From CAG-492 sp045643465 (GTDB taxonomy: Bacteria; Bacillota; Clostridia; TANB77; CAG-508): 64,000 nt of DNA. Numbering within the stretch: the stretch's first letter is position 1; every line of letters starts with the position of its first letter. Under the pieces are notes generated by a model. The model searched no databases and was not told the DNA's origin. It saw only the letters and a program-made list of their open reading frames with translations. A program made the position numbers and the translations under genes. Positions 8,964 through 17,228 of the stretch are shown piece after piece. The DNA is taken from assembly GCA_045643465.1 (NCBI GenBank), contig JAZUKV010000034.1, positions 5,274-69,273 of the forward strand. Direction: 5' to 3'.

Positions 8964-10808
8964 ATGTCTGGATTTGTTGGTTTTACAAATTTAAAAGAAA
9001 AAATTTCATCTAAAACTAATATATATAATATGAATGAAGCACTTACAAAAGTAAATAATTGTGAAGATGGTTATTATTATGAAGAAAATATCTGTTTAGG
9101 AGAAAAAACTTTTTTAGATACTAACCCACATGATGAAAAACAACCAATGACAATTATGTATAATGCTAATATATATACTATTGTATTCTCTGGCAAAATT
9201 TATAATTCTCAAGATATACAAAATGAACTTGAAGATAACGGATTTACTTTTAAAACTAGCTCTGATACTGAAATACTATTAAAAGCCTACATACAATGGC
9301 ATTCTAAAGTATTAACTAAATTAAATGGCGTGTTTTCATTTGCTATTTGGGATAGTAATGAAAAAGAGCTTTTTATTGCTAGAGATCACTTTGGCGTAAA
9401 ACCTTTATTTTACACATTACTTAATAATACTTTTGTTTTTTCAACAGAAATAAAAGCTCTATTTCAATATCCTGGTGTTGAAGCTACACTTGATGAAGAA
9501 AGTATTTCCGAATTGTTTGGAATAGGACCTGCAAGATCTGCTGGAAGTGGTGTGTTTAAAAATATTTTTGAAGTTAAACCTGCTCATTATGGTATTTATA
9601 ATGAAAGTGGTTTGCATTTTGAATGTTATTGGAAATTTGAAAGCAAACCTCACACTGATAGCTTACAAAAAACAACTGAAAAAATCCGTTATTTATTAGA
9701 AGATTCCATAAATAATCAAATAAAATCTGATATTCCCTTATGCGTATTTTTATCTGGTGGATTAGATTCAAGCATAATTGCATACTATTCATCAAAATAT
9801 TATAAATCTCATGGTTTAGGACAATTAAATACTTTCTCTGTTGATTACGTTGATAATGATATAAATTTTCAAAAAACAGACTTTCAACCAAATTCTGATA
9901 ATTATTATATAGAATTAATGAAAAAAGAAATTAATCCTAATCATCAACAAATTATGCTTGATACACCAGAATTAGTAGATTCTCTTGAAGAAGCTATGTT
10001 AGCACGTGATTTTCCAGGAATGGCAGATGTTGACTCTTCTTTACTTCTATTTTGCAAAAATGTAAAAAAACATTCTACTGTTGCTTTAACTGGTGAATGC
10101 TCTGATGAAATTTTTGCTGGATATCCTTGGTTCTTTAGAGAAGATGCTTTAAAAAGTAACACATTCCCATGGTCTTTAGCTATAGAAGAGCGACAAAACC
10201 TTTTGAATCCTAATATTTCTTCAAAAGTAAATTTAAAAAGTTATATAGATGCAAAATATAAAGAAACATTGAATCAGGTTTCTATAATTGATGAAGATTC
10301 TATGGAAACAGCTGAAAAAAGGAAAATTTCTTACTTGACTATGAATTGGTTTATGCAAACTTTATTAGATAGATCTGATAGAATGGCACTACAAAATGGA
10401 TTTGAAATAAGAGTCCCATTTTGTGACTATAGAATAGCTGAATATTTATGGAATATTCCTTGGGAAATGAAAGCCTTAAATGGTAGAGAAAAAGGACTTT
10501 TACGCTATTGCATGAAAGATATTTTACCAGAAGAAATTGTAGAGCGAAAAAAGAGCCCTTATCCCAAAACTTGGAACCCTACTTATTTAAATGCGGTAAA
10601 AGAAAAATTAACTCAAATAATGAATAATACAAATGCACCTATAAATAATATTTTAAATAGAAAATATATTTTAGAAATTTTAGAATCAGAAGGAAAAACA
10701 TTTACAAGACCATGGTTCGGTCAATTAATGACAGGTCCTCAATTAATGGCATATTTATGCCAAGTAAATATGTGGCTTGAAAAATATCAACCAAAATTAA
10801 GTTTTTAA
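8964..10808 (+). CDS. asnB: Asparagine synthetase B-like protein lacking the catalytic Cys2
   Basis: A 614-residue protein with class-II glutamine amidotransferase (about 1-210) and asparagine synthetase (about 240-600) domains. The synthetase ATP pyrophosphatase loop SGGLDSS is at 264-270, and TGECSDEIFAGYPW, DRSDRMALQNGFEIRVPF and RKKSPYPKTWNP are intact, so adenylation of aspartate is likely. The N-terminus reads MSGFVGF, not MCGI/MCGF: codon 2 is TCT (Ser). The HRGPD substrate motif is also absent. Glutamine hydrolysis through Cys2 therefore cannot occur in the usual way, and free ammonia may be used. The gene is monocistronic, with a GGAGGT site and a strong terminator. Confidence 0.88.
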   Translation: MSGFVGFTNLKEKISSKTNIYNMNEALTKVNNCEDGYYYEENICLGEKTFLDTNPHDEKQPMTIMYNANIYTIVFSGKIYNSQDIQNELEDNGFTFKTSSDTEILLKAYIQWHSKVLTKLNGVFSFAIWDSNEKELFIARDHFGVKPLFYTLLNNTFVFSTEIKALFQYPGVEATLDEESISELFGIGPARSAGSGVFKNIFEVKPAHYGIYNESGLHFECYWKFESKPHTDSLQKTTEKIRYLLEDSINNQIKSDIPLCVFLSGGLDSSIIAYYSSKYYKSHGLGQLNTFSVDYVDNDINFQKTDFQPNSDNYYIELMKKEINPNHQQIMLDTPELVDSLEEAMLARDFPGMADVDSSLLLFCKNVKKHSTVALTGECSDEIFAGYPWFFREDALKSNTFPWSLAIEERQNLLNPNISSKVNLKSYIDAKYKETLNQVSIIDEDSMETAEKRKISYLTMNWFMQTLLDRSDRMALQNGFEIRVPFCDYRIAEYLWNIPWEMKALNGREKGLLRYCMKDILPEEIVERKKSPYPKTWNPTYLNAVKEKLTQIMNNTNAPINNILNRKYILEILESEGKTFTRPWFGQLMTGPQLMAYLCQVNMWLEKYQPKLSF

Positions 10809-10810
10809 AA

Positions 10811-10841
10811 TTAAAACCACCATTATAATTGGTGGTTTTAA
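10811..10841. terminator. Bidirectional terminator between asnB and DUF4116 gene
   Basis: An 11-bp stem, TTAAAACCACC/GGTGGTTTTAA, with a 9-nt loop lies between convergent genes. Confidence 0.88.
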
Positions 10842-10852
10842 TTTTACTATAA

Positions 10853-11380
10853 TTATTCTTGTGGTGGATTTATTATATTTTGTATATCTGGATCTTCTTT
10901 TAAATTATCTCCTATATAACTAAAAGCTTTCTTAGTTTGATTAATTGTTGCAAGTGCTACATCTTTATCTTCTCTTAATCTTTTGCTAGCATATTTTAAA
11001 ATAATTCCTTTATTGCTTACTGCAGCCATAACAACATCTTTATCATCTCTTAATTTTTTACTTGCATAATATAACACTTGCCCATCTCTACTAGCAGCTT
11101 TTAAAACAACATCTTTATCATTTTTTAAATCTTCACTCGCATAACATAGAACCCAACCTTTTACCTCAACTGCTGCTAATAATATTTCTTTATCATCTTT
11201 TAGTCTATCACTTGCGAATTCTAATGCTCCACCATCACATTTTACAGCTTCTAAAACAAGCTCTTTATCATCTTGCAATTCAGCTGATGCCCATTCTAAT
11301 AAAAGTCCATCTTCTTTAACATATTGTAAAAATATTTCTTTATTTTCTGAATTTGATTTTATTTTTTCAATATCATCCAT
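10853..11380 (-). CDS. DUF4116 repeat protein
   Basis: A 175-residue soluble protein made of about six 24-25-residue helical repeats of the form DKE(I/V)(L/V)LAAV(x)nG(x)(L)YAS(x)(x)L(K/R). The repeats match DUF4116, a HEAT-like array found in many bacteria and protists with no known activity; protein binding is a guess. The ATG lies 2 bp after the stop of the 78-residue gene upstream, so the two are translationally coupled. Confidence 0.75.
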   Translation of the reverse strand: MDDIEKIKSNSENKEIFLQYVKEDGLLLEWASAELQDDKELVLEAVKCDGGALEFASDRLKDDKEILLAAVEVKGWVLCYASEDLKNDKDVVLKAASRDGQVLYYASKKLRDDKDVVMAAVSNKGIILKYASKRLREDKDVALATINQTKKAFSYIGDNLKEDPDIQNIINPPQE

Positions 11381-11382
11381 AG

Positions 11383-11619
11383 TTATACTCCTGCCTTATA
11401 TTCAAAATCTTCCATAAATGGAAACATTTCAAAAATTCTTTTATGTGTAACAATTTGCATTCTTGGTTGTGGATTTTTTGGATGATCACTTAGCAATTCT
11501 TGAGTATAACAATTTTCAGAAGTTTTATAAATAAGATATCTATTTCTTACATATGTAAAAAATATTTGATATCCATTATCTAAATCTTGCTCTAAATTTT
11601 CAAAAGTATAATTTCCCAT
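11383..11619 (-). CDS. Hypothetical protein (78 aa)
   Basis: I do not recognise this protein. It is small, acidic and soluble, begins MGNYTFENLEQDLDNGYQIF and has aromatic residues in a FTYVRNRYLIYKTSENCY segment. It has no signal peptide or membrane segment. An AAAGGA site precedes the ATG. It lies 42 bp after ligA and is coupled to the DUF4116 gene, so the two may act together. Confidence 0.7.
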   Translation of the reverse strand: MGNYTFENLEQDLDNGYQIFFTYVRNRYLIYKTSENCYTQELLSDHPKNPQPRMQIVTHKRIFEMFPFMEDFEYKAGV

Positions 11620-11661
11620 GCTTTGTTCCTTTCAAAAAATTTCATTTTCTTAATTTAAATT

Positions 11662-13659
11662 TTATTGTACCATTTGTTCAAATTCTTCTTCTGTAATTAT
11701 AGTAACCCCTAAACTTTGAGCTTTTGTTAATTTACTTCCTGCATCTTCACCTGCTAAGACATATGTTGTTTTTTTTGAAACTGAACTTGATGTTTTACCA
11801 CCAAATTTTTCTATTATATCGCTAGCTTCATTTCTAGAGTATTTTGAAAGTGCGCCTGTTAGAACAAAAGTCATTCCTTCAAATCTATTATCATTACTTA
11901 GCTCTTCCAGAGATTCCATATTTACTCCAGCCTCTTTTAATTTATTAATTAAATCTATTGATTGCTCTTCATTGAAAAAATCATAAATACTTTTTGCCAT
12001 CACTTCTCCAATATCATTTTGAACACTTAGCTCTTCCAATGAAGCATTCATTAAATTATCTATATTTCTAAATTTTCTAGCCAAATTCTTAGCTGATTTT
12101 GCACCTATATGTCTTATTCCTAAACCAGTTAATAATTTTGACAAATCATTTTTCTTACTTGCTTCAATAGCGTTTATTAGATTTTCAGCAAATTTCTTGC
12201 CATTCTTTTTTAATGATGCTATATCTTCAAGTTTTAATTCATATATATCAGAAATTTTATTTATTAACTTTCTATCAATTAATTGCTCAATTATGCTATA
12301 GCCTAATCCATCAATTTCCATTCCTTCTTTTGATGCAAAGTGAACAATATTTCTCAAAGCTTTTGCTGTACATTCAATTCCTGTACATCTTGTAACAGCT
12401 TCGCCATCTTCTCTTATAGTAGGAGCTCCACACACTGGGCAAAACTTCGGCATAACAAATTCAAGCTCTTTACCAGTTCTTTTTGATTTTACAACATCTA
12501 CTACTTCTGGTATAACATCTCCGGCTTTTTGAATTATTACTCTATCACCAATTTTTAAGTCCTTTTCTTTAACAAAATCTTCATTGTGCAGTGTTGTTTT
12601 AGAAATCGTTGAACCAGCCACTTTTACAGGCTCTAGTATCGCCATTGGTGTTATTGCTCCAGTCCTTCCTACTTGACAAACAATATCTTTTAATAAAGTT
12701 TCTTTTTGCTCTGGCGGATACTTATATGCAATAGCCCACCTTGGTGTTTTAAATGTAGTACCTAGCTCTTCACGATAATCCAAATTATCAACTTTTATAA
12801 CAGCTCCATCAATTCCAAATGATAATGATTCCCTCTCATCTCCAATTTTTGTAATTGCATCTATAGCTTCATCTATATTATTACAACAAACTCGTACAGG
12901 ATTTACATTAAATCCTAATTTATCTAAATATTGTAATTGCTCGTAATGTGAATTAAATTTATTATCTTCTAATCTTTGTATATTAAAAATATAAATATCT
13001 AATGGTCTTGTTGCCGTTACTTTTGAGTCTAGCTGTCTTAATGAACCTGCTGCTGCATTACGTGCATTTGCAAATAATGTTTGTCCCAATATTTCACGCT
13101 CTTCATTTAATTTTTCAAATTCATCGCTACCAATAAAAACTTCTCCTCTTACTATAAGGTTAACTTGCTCTGGAAGTTCCATTGGAATAGACTTAATAGT
13201 TTTGGCATTATTTGTAACATCTTCACCTATTATTCCATTACCTCTCGTTGCTGCTTTAAAAAATTTTCCATCCTTATATTCTATTGCCATTGACAATCCG
13301 TCAATTTTTGTTTCAACTACATATTTTAAATTAGCACCATTATCATGAAGTTGTTTTCTAACTCTGTCATCAAAAGATCTAAGTTCGTCATATGAAAAAA
13401 CATCTTGTAAACTTTGTAGTGGAACTTCATGTTCAACTTGTGTAAATCCTTCCTTAACATGTCCACCAACTTTTTGAGTTAATGATTCTGCTGTAATTAA
13501 ATCTGGAAATTGTCTTTCTAAATTTTTTAATTCATTCATCATCATATCATATTCAAAATCAGATATTTCAGGTTTATCTTCATCATAATATTTTTTAGCA
13601 TGATATTCCAATGTTTTTCTGAGCTCTTCAATTTTTGATTTTGCTTCTGTATATTCCAT
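11662..13659 (-). CDS. ligA: NAD-dependent DNA ligase
   Basis: LigA seals nicks at replication and repair using NAD. The 665-residue sequence has all the domains: Ia (YYDEDKPEISDFEYD), adenylation with the active-site Lys in ETKIDGLSMAIEY near residue 113, OB-fold (GRTGAITPMAILEPV), a four-cysteine zinc finger (CPVCGAP to CTGIEC), HhH repeats (GLGIRHIGAKSAKNLA) and a C-terminal BRCT domain. Length is standard. The gene follows pgsA, with two copies of a GAACCGTCCC repeat between them. The start has an AAGGGAAGG site. Confidence 0.97.
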   Translation of the reverse strand: MEYTEAKSKIEELRKTLEYHAKKYYDEDKPEISDFEYDMMMNELKNLERQFPDLITAESLTQKVGGHVKEGFTQVEHEVPLQSLQDVFSYDELRSFDDRVRKQLHDNGANLKYVVETKIDGLSMAIEYKDGKFFKAATRGNGIIGEDVTNNAKTIKSIPMELPEQVNLIVRGEVFIGSDEFEKLNEEREILGQTLFANARNAAAGSLRQLDSKVTATRPLDIYIFNIQRLEDNKFNSHYEQLQYLDKLGFNVNPVRVCCNNIDEAIDAITKIGDERESLSFGIDGAVIKVDNLDYREELGTTFKTPRWAIAYKYPPEQKETLLKDIVCQVGRTGAITPMAILEPVKVAGSTISKTTLHNEDFVKEKDLKIGDRVIIQKAGDVIPEVVDVVKSKRTGKELEFVMPKFCPVCGAPTIREDGEAVTRCTGIECTAKALRNIVHFASKEGMEIDGLGYSIIEQLIDRKLINKISDIYELKLEDIASLKKNGKKFAENLINAIEASKKNDLSKLLTGLGIRHIGAKSAKNLARKFRNIDNLMNASLEELSVQNDIGEVMAKSIYDFFNEEQSIDLINKLKEAGVNMESLEELSNDNRFEGMTFVLTGALSKYSRNEASDIIEKFGGKTSSSVSKKTTYVLAGEDAGSKLTKAQSLGVTIITEEEFEQMVQ

Positions 13660-13707
13660 AAAAAAATCCTTCCCTTATTAAATTTTAATATATCTAAATT
13701 CTTAAAA

Positions 13708-13767
13708 GTGGAAAAAAGAACCGTCCCATTTTCCAAAAAAGTGGAAAAGAGAACCGTCCCCGTTTCC
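13708..13767. repeat. Direct pair of 27-bp GAACCGTCCC-family repeats
   Basis: Two near-identical 27-bp units lie at 13708-13734 and 13741-13767. Each has the form GTGGAAAAnAGAACCGTCCC followed by a TTTCC-ending tail. The second ends against the pgsA stop codon. The same unit occurs at 57060-57088 as one arm of a palindrome. Its G+C content is well above the surrounding DNA. Confidence 0.85.
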
Positions 13768-14360
13768 TAATCTGATAATAATTCTTTACCATTTTTTATG
13801 TAGTCCCAACCTGAAAAGATTGTTGCTACTGTTGAAATTAATAATATTCCTGTACTTAATATATTCCATACTAATGGTATACCTGTTAAGCTTCCATCAA
13901 AACATTTTCCAAATGAATTCATATCTATTAATGCTGCAATTAAACCTATCATTTGAGTAACTGTTTTCAATTTTCCCCATACTGATGCTGCTATTACATT
14001 TCCTGATTTTTCTACAGCTATTAATCTATATCCTGACACAATAAATTCTCTAAATAATACAATTATTGGTATCCATGCTGGTAATCTTGAAGCTTCTACA
14101 AGCATTATCATAGCTGCTAAAACTAGAATTTTATCTGCTATTGGATCTAAAAATTTTCCGAAAGTTGTAATTTCATTTCTTGATCTTGCTAAATAACCAT
14201 CTAATTTATCTGTTATTGATGCTATTATAAATATAAATGTTACTAATAACCATGTTAATGGTATTGAAAATAACTCTCCATTTATTGGTAAAAATGGAAT
14301 AATAACCATTATCGGAACCAATATAATTCTAAATATTGTTAATTTATTCGGTAAATTCAT
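13767..14360 (-). CDS. pgsA: CDP-diacylglycerol--glycerol-3-phosphate 3-phosphatidyltransferase
   Basis: PgsA makes phosphatidylglycerol phosphate, the precursor of phosphatidylglycerol and cardiolipin, in the membrane. The 197-residue protein has the CDP-alcohol phosphotransferase signature exactly: DG-x2-AR-x8-G-x3-D-x3-D, starting at DGYLAR near residue 54. Several hydrophobic segments are visible. It is followed by the repeat pair and ligA; the RNHCP gene is 17 bp upstream. The ATG has an AAGGAAA site. Confidence 0.95.
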   Translation of the reverse strand: MNLPNKLTIFRIILVPIMVIIPFLPINGELFSIPLTWLLVTFIFIIASITDKLDGYLARSRNEITTFGKFLDPIADKILVLAAMIMLVEASRLPAWIPIIVLFREFIVSGYRLIAVEKSGNVIAASVWGKLKTVTQMIGLIAALIDMNSFGKCFDGSLTGIPLVWNILSTGILLISTVATIFSGWDYIKNGKELLSD

Positions 14361-14377
14361 AATTTTTTCCTTTCTAC

Positions 14378-14698
14378 TTATAAAATATCATTATTTGCAC
14401 TTAATTTTATTATTAAATCCATGTTATCATCATTTGCGGCTTTATTTTTCCTGATTTTTCCACATTTTTTACACTTAAACACTATTACATATCCTTTTTT
14501 TGGACTTATTTCAATTCCTATTGGCTCTAGTAATCCATGACACTCCTCATTTCTATCCCCAGGATTTATATCAACATGTTTAGAATGCAAACAATATGGA
14601 CAATGGTTTCTGCATGTATACCCTAATTTTTTTACTCTTTTTCCACAATTTTCACAAACAAATTCTTCATCTATTTTTGTAAATAAACTACTTTCCAT
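14378..14698 (-). CDS. RNHCP domain zinc-ribbon protein
   Basis: A 106-residue protein with four cysteine pairs: CENC, CPYC (within the name-giving RNHCPYC), a single C in the DRNEECHG segment, and CKKC. It belongs to the RNHCP domain family, small putative zinc proteins of unknown function. It lies between the uridine-kinase-like gene (21 bp upstream) and pgsA, probably in one transcript. The ribosome binding site is weak (GGATGTG). Confidence 0.85.
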   Translation of the reverse strand: MESSLFTKIDEEFVCENCGKRVKKLGYTCRNHCPYCLHSKHVDINPGDRNEECHGLLEPIGIEISPKKGYVIVFKCKKCGKIRKNKAANDDNMDLIIKLSANNDIL

Positions 14699-14719
14699 AC
14701 TATCACATCCATTCTTTAA

Positions 14720-16363
14720 TTATTGATTTTCCTTATAAAATATACTTCCTCCAAGAAATTCTCTTAATAAGGATTGGTCTGGAACATATTTGGCTGGAAC
14801 TGATATAAAGTACTCTAAAAAAGATATTAATTTCTTAGCTTCTGAATATTCTGGTTGACTTTGATCTATTTCTTTTAATAATGGTAATGCATAATCTTTT
14901 AGAACCGCTATTTCATATATCAAAGATGAATTAAACATTGCATCTGCTTCTTCTTGATAAGGAAATATATTTTTTCGTTCACCATTATTAACTGACTCCC
15001 ACATTTTCAATGTATGATGTGCACTATAACCTCTGAATTGATTATCTCTTACAATCCTTCTTATCAATCTTGAATCTGTTGTAGAAATTCTATTATTATG
15101 ATCCATATTTAATACAGTCAAACAACTTATATAAATTTTATATTTTTGTTCCTTTGGAATTAGACTTGTTAATTTATCATTTAAACAATGTATTCCTTCA
15201 ATAACAAGAATTTGATCATCTTTTAATTTCATTTTTTGCCCATTATATTTTTTAGTACCAATTTCAAAATCAAATGTAGGAACATCTATTTCTTCCCCAT
15301 TTAACAATTTTAAAATATGTTCATTGAATAAATCTGTATCAATTGCTTCAATGCATTCAAAATCATAATTTCCATTTTCATCTTTTGGATTTTGAGATCT
15401 TTCTACGAAATAATTATCTACTGATAAAGTTACTGGTCTTATTCCATTAAGTCTTAATTGTACGCCTAATCTTTGAGCAAAAGTTGTTTTACCTGAAGAT
15501 GATGGACCTGCTATTAATATAACTTTAACATTTTTTCTTTTTATTATATCATCAGATATGTTTGCTATTTTTTTCTCATGTAATGCTTCATCTAATATAA
15601 TATGCTCTCTTATCCAATCTTTTTTTATTATTTTATTTAATTCGTAAATAGTAGATACATTTAAAAAACTATGCAAATCTTCATATTCATCCAATGTTTT
15701 TAATAATTTAGTATTTTCTTCAAATTGTGGCAATTTTGTTATATCTTTTCTACTAGGATATCTTATTAAAATTCCATCATGATATTTAACTATTTCATAT
15801 ATTTTTGCAAAACCTGTTGATATTGGCATTACACCAAAAAAGTAATTATAATAGTCTTCACAATAATATAGACTAACATAATCTTTATATCCATCACATA
15901 TTTGAAGTCTGCCTTTTTCATTATTTTCAATCTCATAAAATTTTCTTGCTTCATCTTTTGTCATTACTTTTTTAATAATTGGAATATCTTTTTCAACAAT
16001 TTCTTTGAATTTTGTATTAATATTTTTAACTATTTCATCCGTTATCTCTGCATTTTTTACTTCTACAAGCATTGAATTTGATAATTGGTAATTTATTTCT
16101 GTTTTAATATCTGGATATAATTTTTCAAAGGCCATCGTAAGAAGATAAATCAAACCTCTTGTATATATTCTCATCCCATCTCTGTCAGAAATATTTATTA
16201 GCTCTATGTTTCCATCACTAGTCATTTCGTAATCCAAAGATTTAATTTCATTATTAAATCTTGCTGCAATACTGTTTGTAGCAATTATTTCTTCTCTAAA
16301 AAAATCTATAATTTTAACTTTATCTGTAATAAATTTCTTTCCTTTATAATAAATTTGAATCAT
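14720..16363 (-). CDS. TGS-domain / uridine kinase-like nucleoside kinase
   Basis: A 547-residue protein. The N-terminal TGS-like segment (IQIYYKGKKFITDKVKIIDF) and a threonyl-tRNA-synthetase-like second domain (about 60-210) are followed by a phosphoribulokinase/uridine kinase domain with P-loop GPSSSGKTTFAQRL at about 285-298. This fusion is widespread in Clostridia and usually annotated as nucleoside or uridine kinase; the true substrate is unknown. The frame runs 12 bases further, but a GGAGG site 5 bases before the ATG at 16363 decides the start. Confidence 0.86.
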   Translation of the reverse strand: MIQIYYKGKKFITDKVKIIDFFREEIIATNSIAARFNNEIKSLDYEMTSDGNIELINISDRDGMRIYTRGLIYLLTMAFEKLYPDIKTEINYQLSNSMLVEVKNAEITDEIVKNINTKFKEIVEKDIPIIKKVMTKDEARKFYEIENNEKGRLQICDGYKDYVSLYYCEDYYNYFFGVMPISTGFAKIYEIVKYHDGILIRYPSRKDITKLPQFEENTKLLKTLDEYEDLHSFLNVSTIYELNKIIKKDWIREHIILDEALHEKKIANISDDIIKRKNVKVILIAGPSSSGKTTFAQRLGVQLRLNGIRPVTLSVDNYFVERSQNPKDENGNYDFECIEAIDTDLFNEHILKLLNGEEIDVPTFDFEIGTKKYNGQKMKLKDDQILVIEGIHCLNDKLTSLIPKEQKYKIYISCLTVLNMDHNNRISTTDSRLIRRIVRDNQFRGYSAHHTLKMWESVNNGERKNIFPYQEEADAMFNSSLIYEIAVLKDYALPLLKEIDQSQPEYSEAKKLISFLEYFISVPAKYVPDQSLLREFLGGSIFYKENQ

Positions 16364-16555
16364 AAGTACCTCCATTCTATATCTAATATATGTAAATATT
16401 AAATATAAATTCCACTGTGCATTATAAATTAGGAATTATGAAACTTTCCCATTTAACAAGCTTATTTTATATCTATATTTTTTTTTAGTCAAGTAATTGA
16501 CAAATATTAATTACTTGTATTATTATATATTTATTAAAAAAAGGAGGAATTTTTT

Positions 16556-17188
16556 ATGAGTAAATTTTGTGAAAATTGTGGCGCAGAATTAAGCGATACA
16601 GATAAAGTTTGTCCAAATTGTGGGACATCTGTAGTTGAAGAAGCTGCTGCTAAAAAGAAGGATGTTAAAACAGAAAAAAATACAACAGAAAAGAGTGCAT
16701 CAGCAAATAACAATAAGAAAACTCTTATGTTATTTGGTGGAATTGCAGCTGCAGTTGTTGTAATTTTAATTTTAATTATCGTATTATTGGGTGGAGGTTA
16801 TAAAAAACCTGTTAAATATTATTTCCAAGGAATGCAAAAATCTAATGCTAAAACATATTTAAAAGCATATCCTGATTTTATGAAGGAAAATCTAGAAAAA
16901 ACATACGATAATGAATATCTAGAAAAAATGATGGATAAATTTGAAAAGAGCTATGGTGATAAAATAAAAATTACATATAAAGTTCTTGATAAAACTAAAT
17001 TAACAAAGGATGAATTAAAAGATAAAACAGAAGCTTTAGAGAAAAAATATAAAGATGAAAAAATCAAAATTAAAGAAGGATACCAAGTATGCGTAAAAGC
17101 TACAATAAAAGGATCTGACGAAACAGATACAAGTTATACAACATTTGAAATATACAAAATTAATGGAAAATGGTGCATGACTAACTAA
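16556..17188 (+). CDS. Zinc-ribbon membrane protein
   Basis: A 210-residue protein. It has an N-terminal zinc ribbon (CENCGAEL then CPNCGTSV), a lysine/alanine linker and one membrane segment (about 61-82). The extracytoplasmic domain of about 125 residues is lysine-rich and resembles NTF2-like or DUF4878 folds. Proteins of this layout are common in Clostridia, with no defined role. An AAAGGAGGA site precedes the ATG. The ISL3 element begins one base after its terminator T-tract. Confidence 0.75.
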   Translation: MSKFCENCGAELSDTDKVCPNCGTSVVEEAAAKKKDVKTEKNTTEKSASANNNKKTLMLFGGIAAAVVVILILIIVLLGGGYKKPVKYYFQGMQKSNAKTYLKAYPDFMKENLEKTYDNEYLEKMMDKFEKSYGDKIKITYKVLDKTKLTKDELKDKTEALEKKYKDEKIKIKEGYQVCVKATIKGSDETDTSYTTFEIYKINGKWCMTN

Positions 17189-17193
17189 TAAAA

Positions 17194-17227
17194 ATAAAAC
17201 CGCTTTTCTTAGCGGTTTTATTTTTTT
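17194..17227 (+). terminator. Terminator after zinc-ribbon gene
   Basis: The stem ATAAAACCGCT/AGCGGTTTTAT has a TTTTCTT-type loop and a seven-T tract. The IS element starts at 17229, so it inserted at the end of this T tract. Confidence 0.88.
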
Positions 17228-17228
17228 A

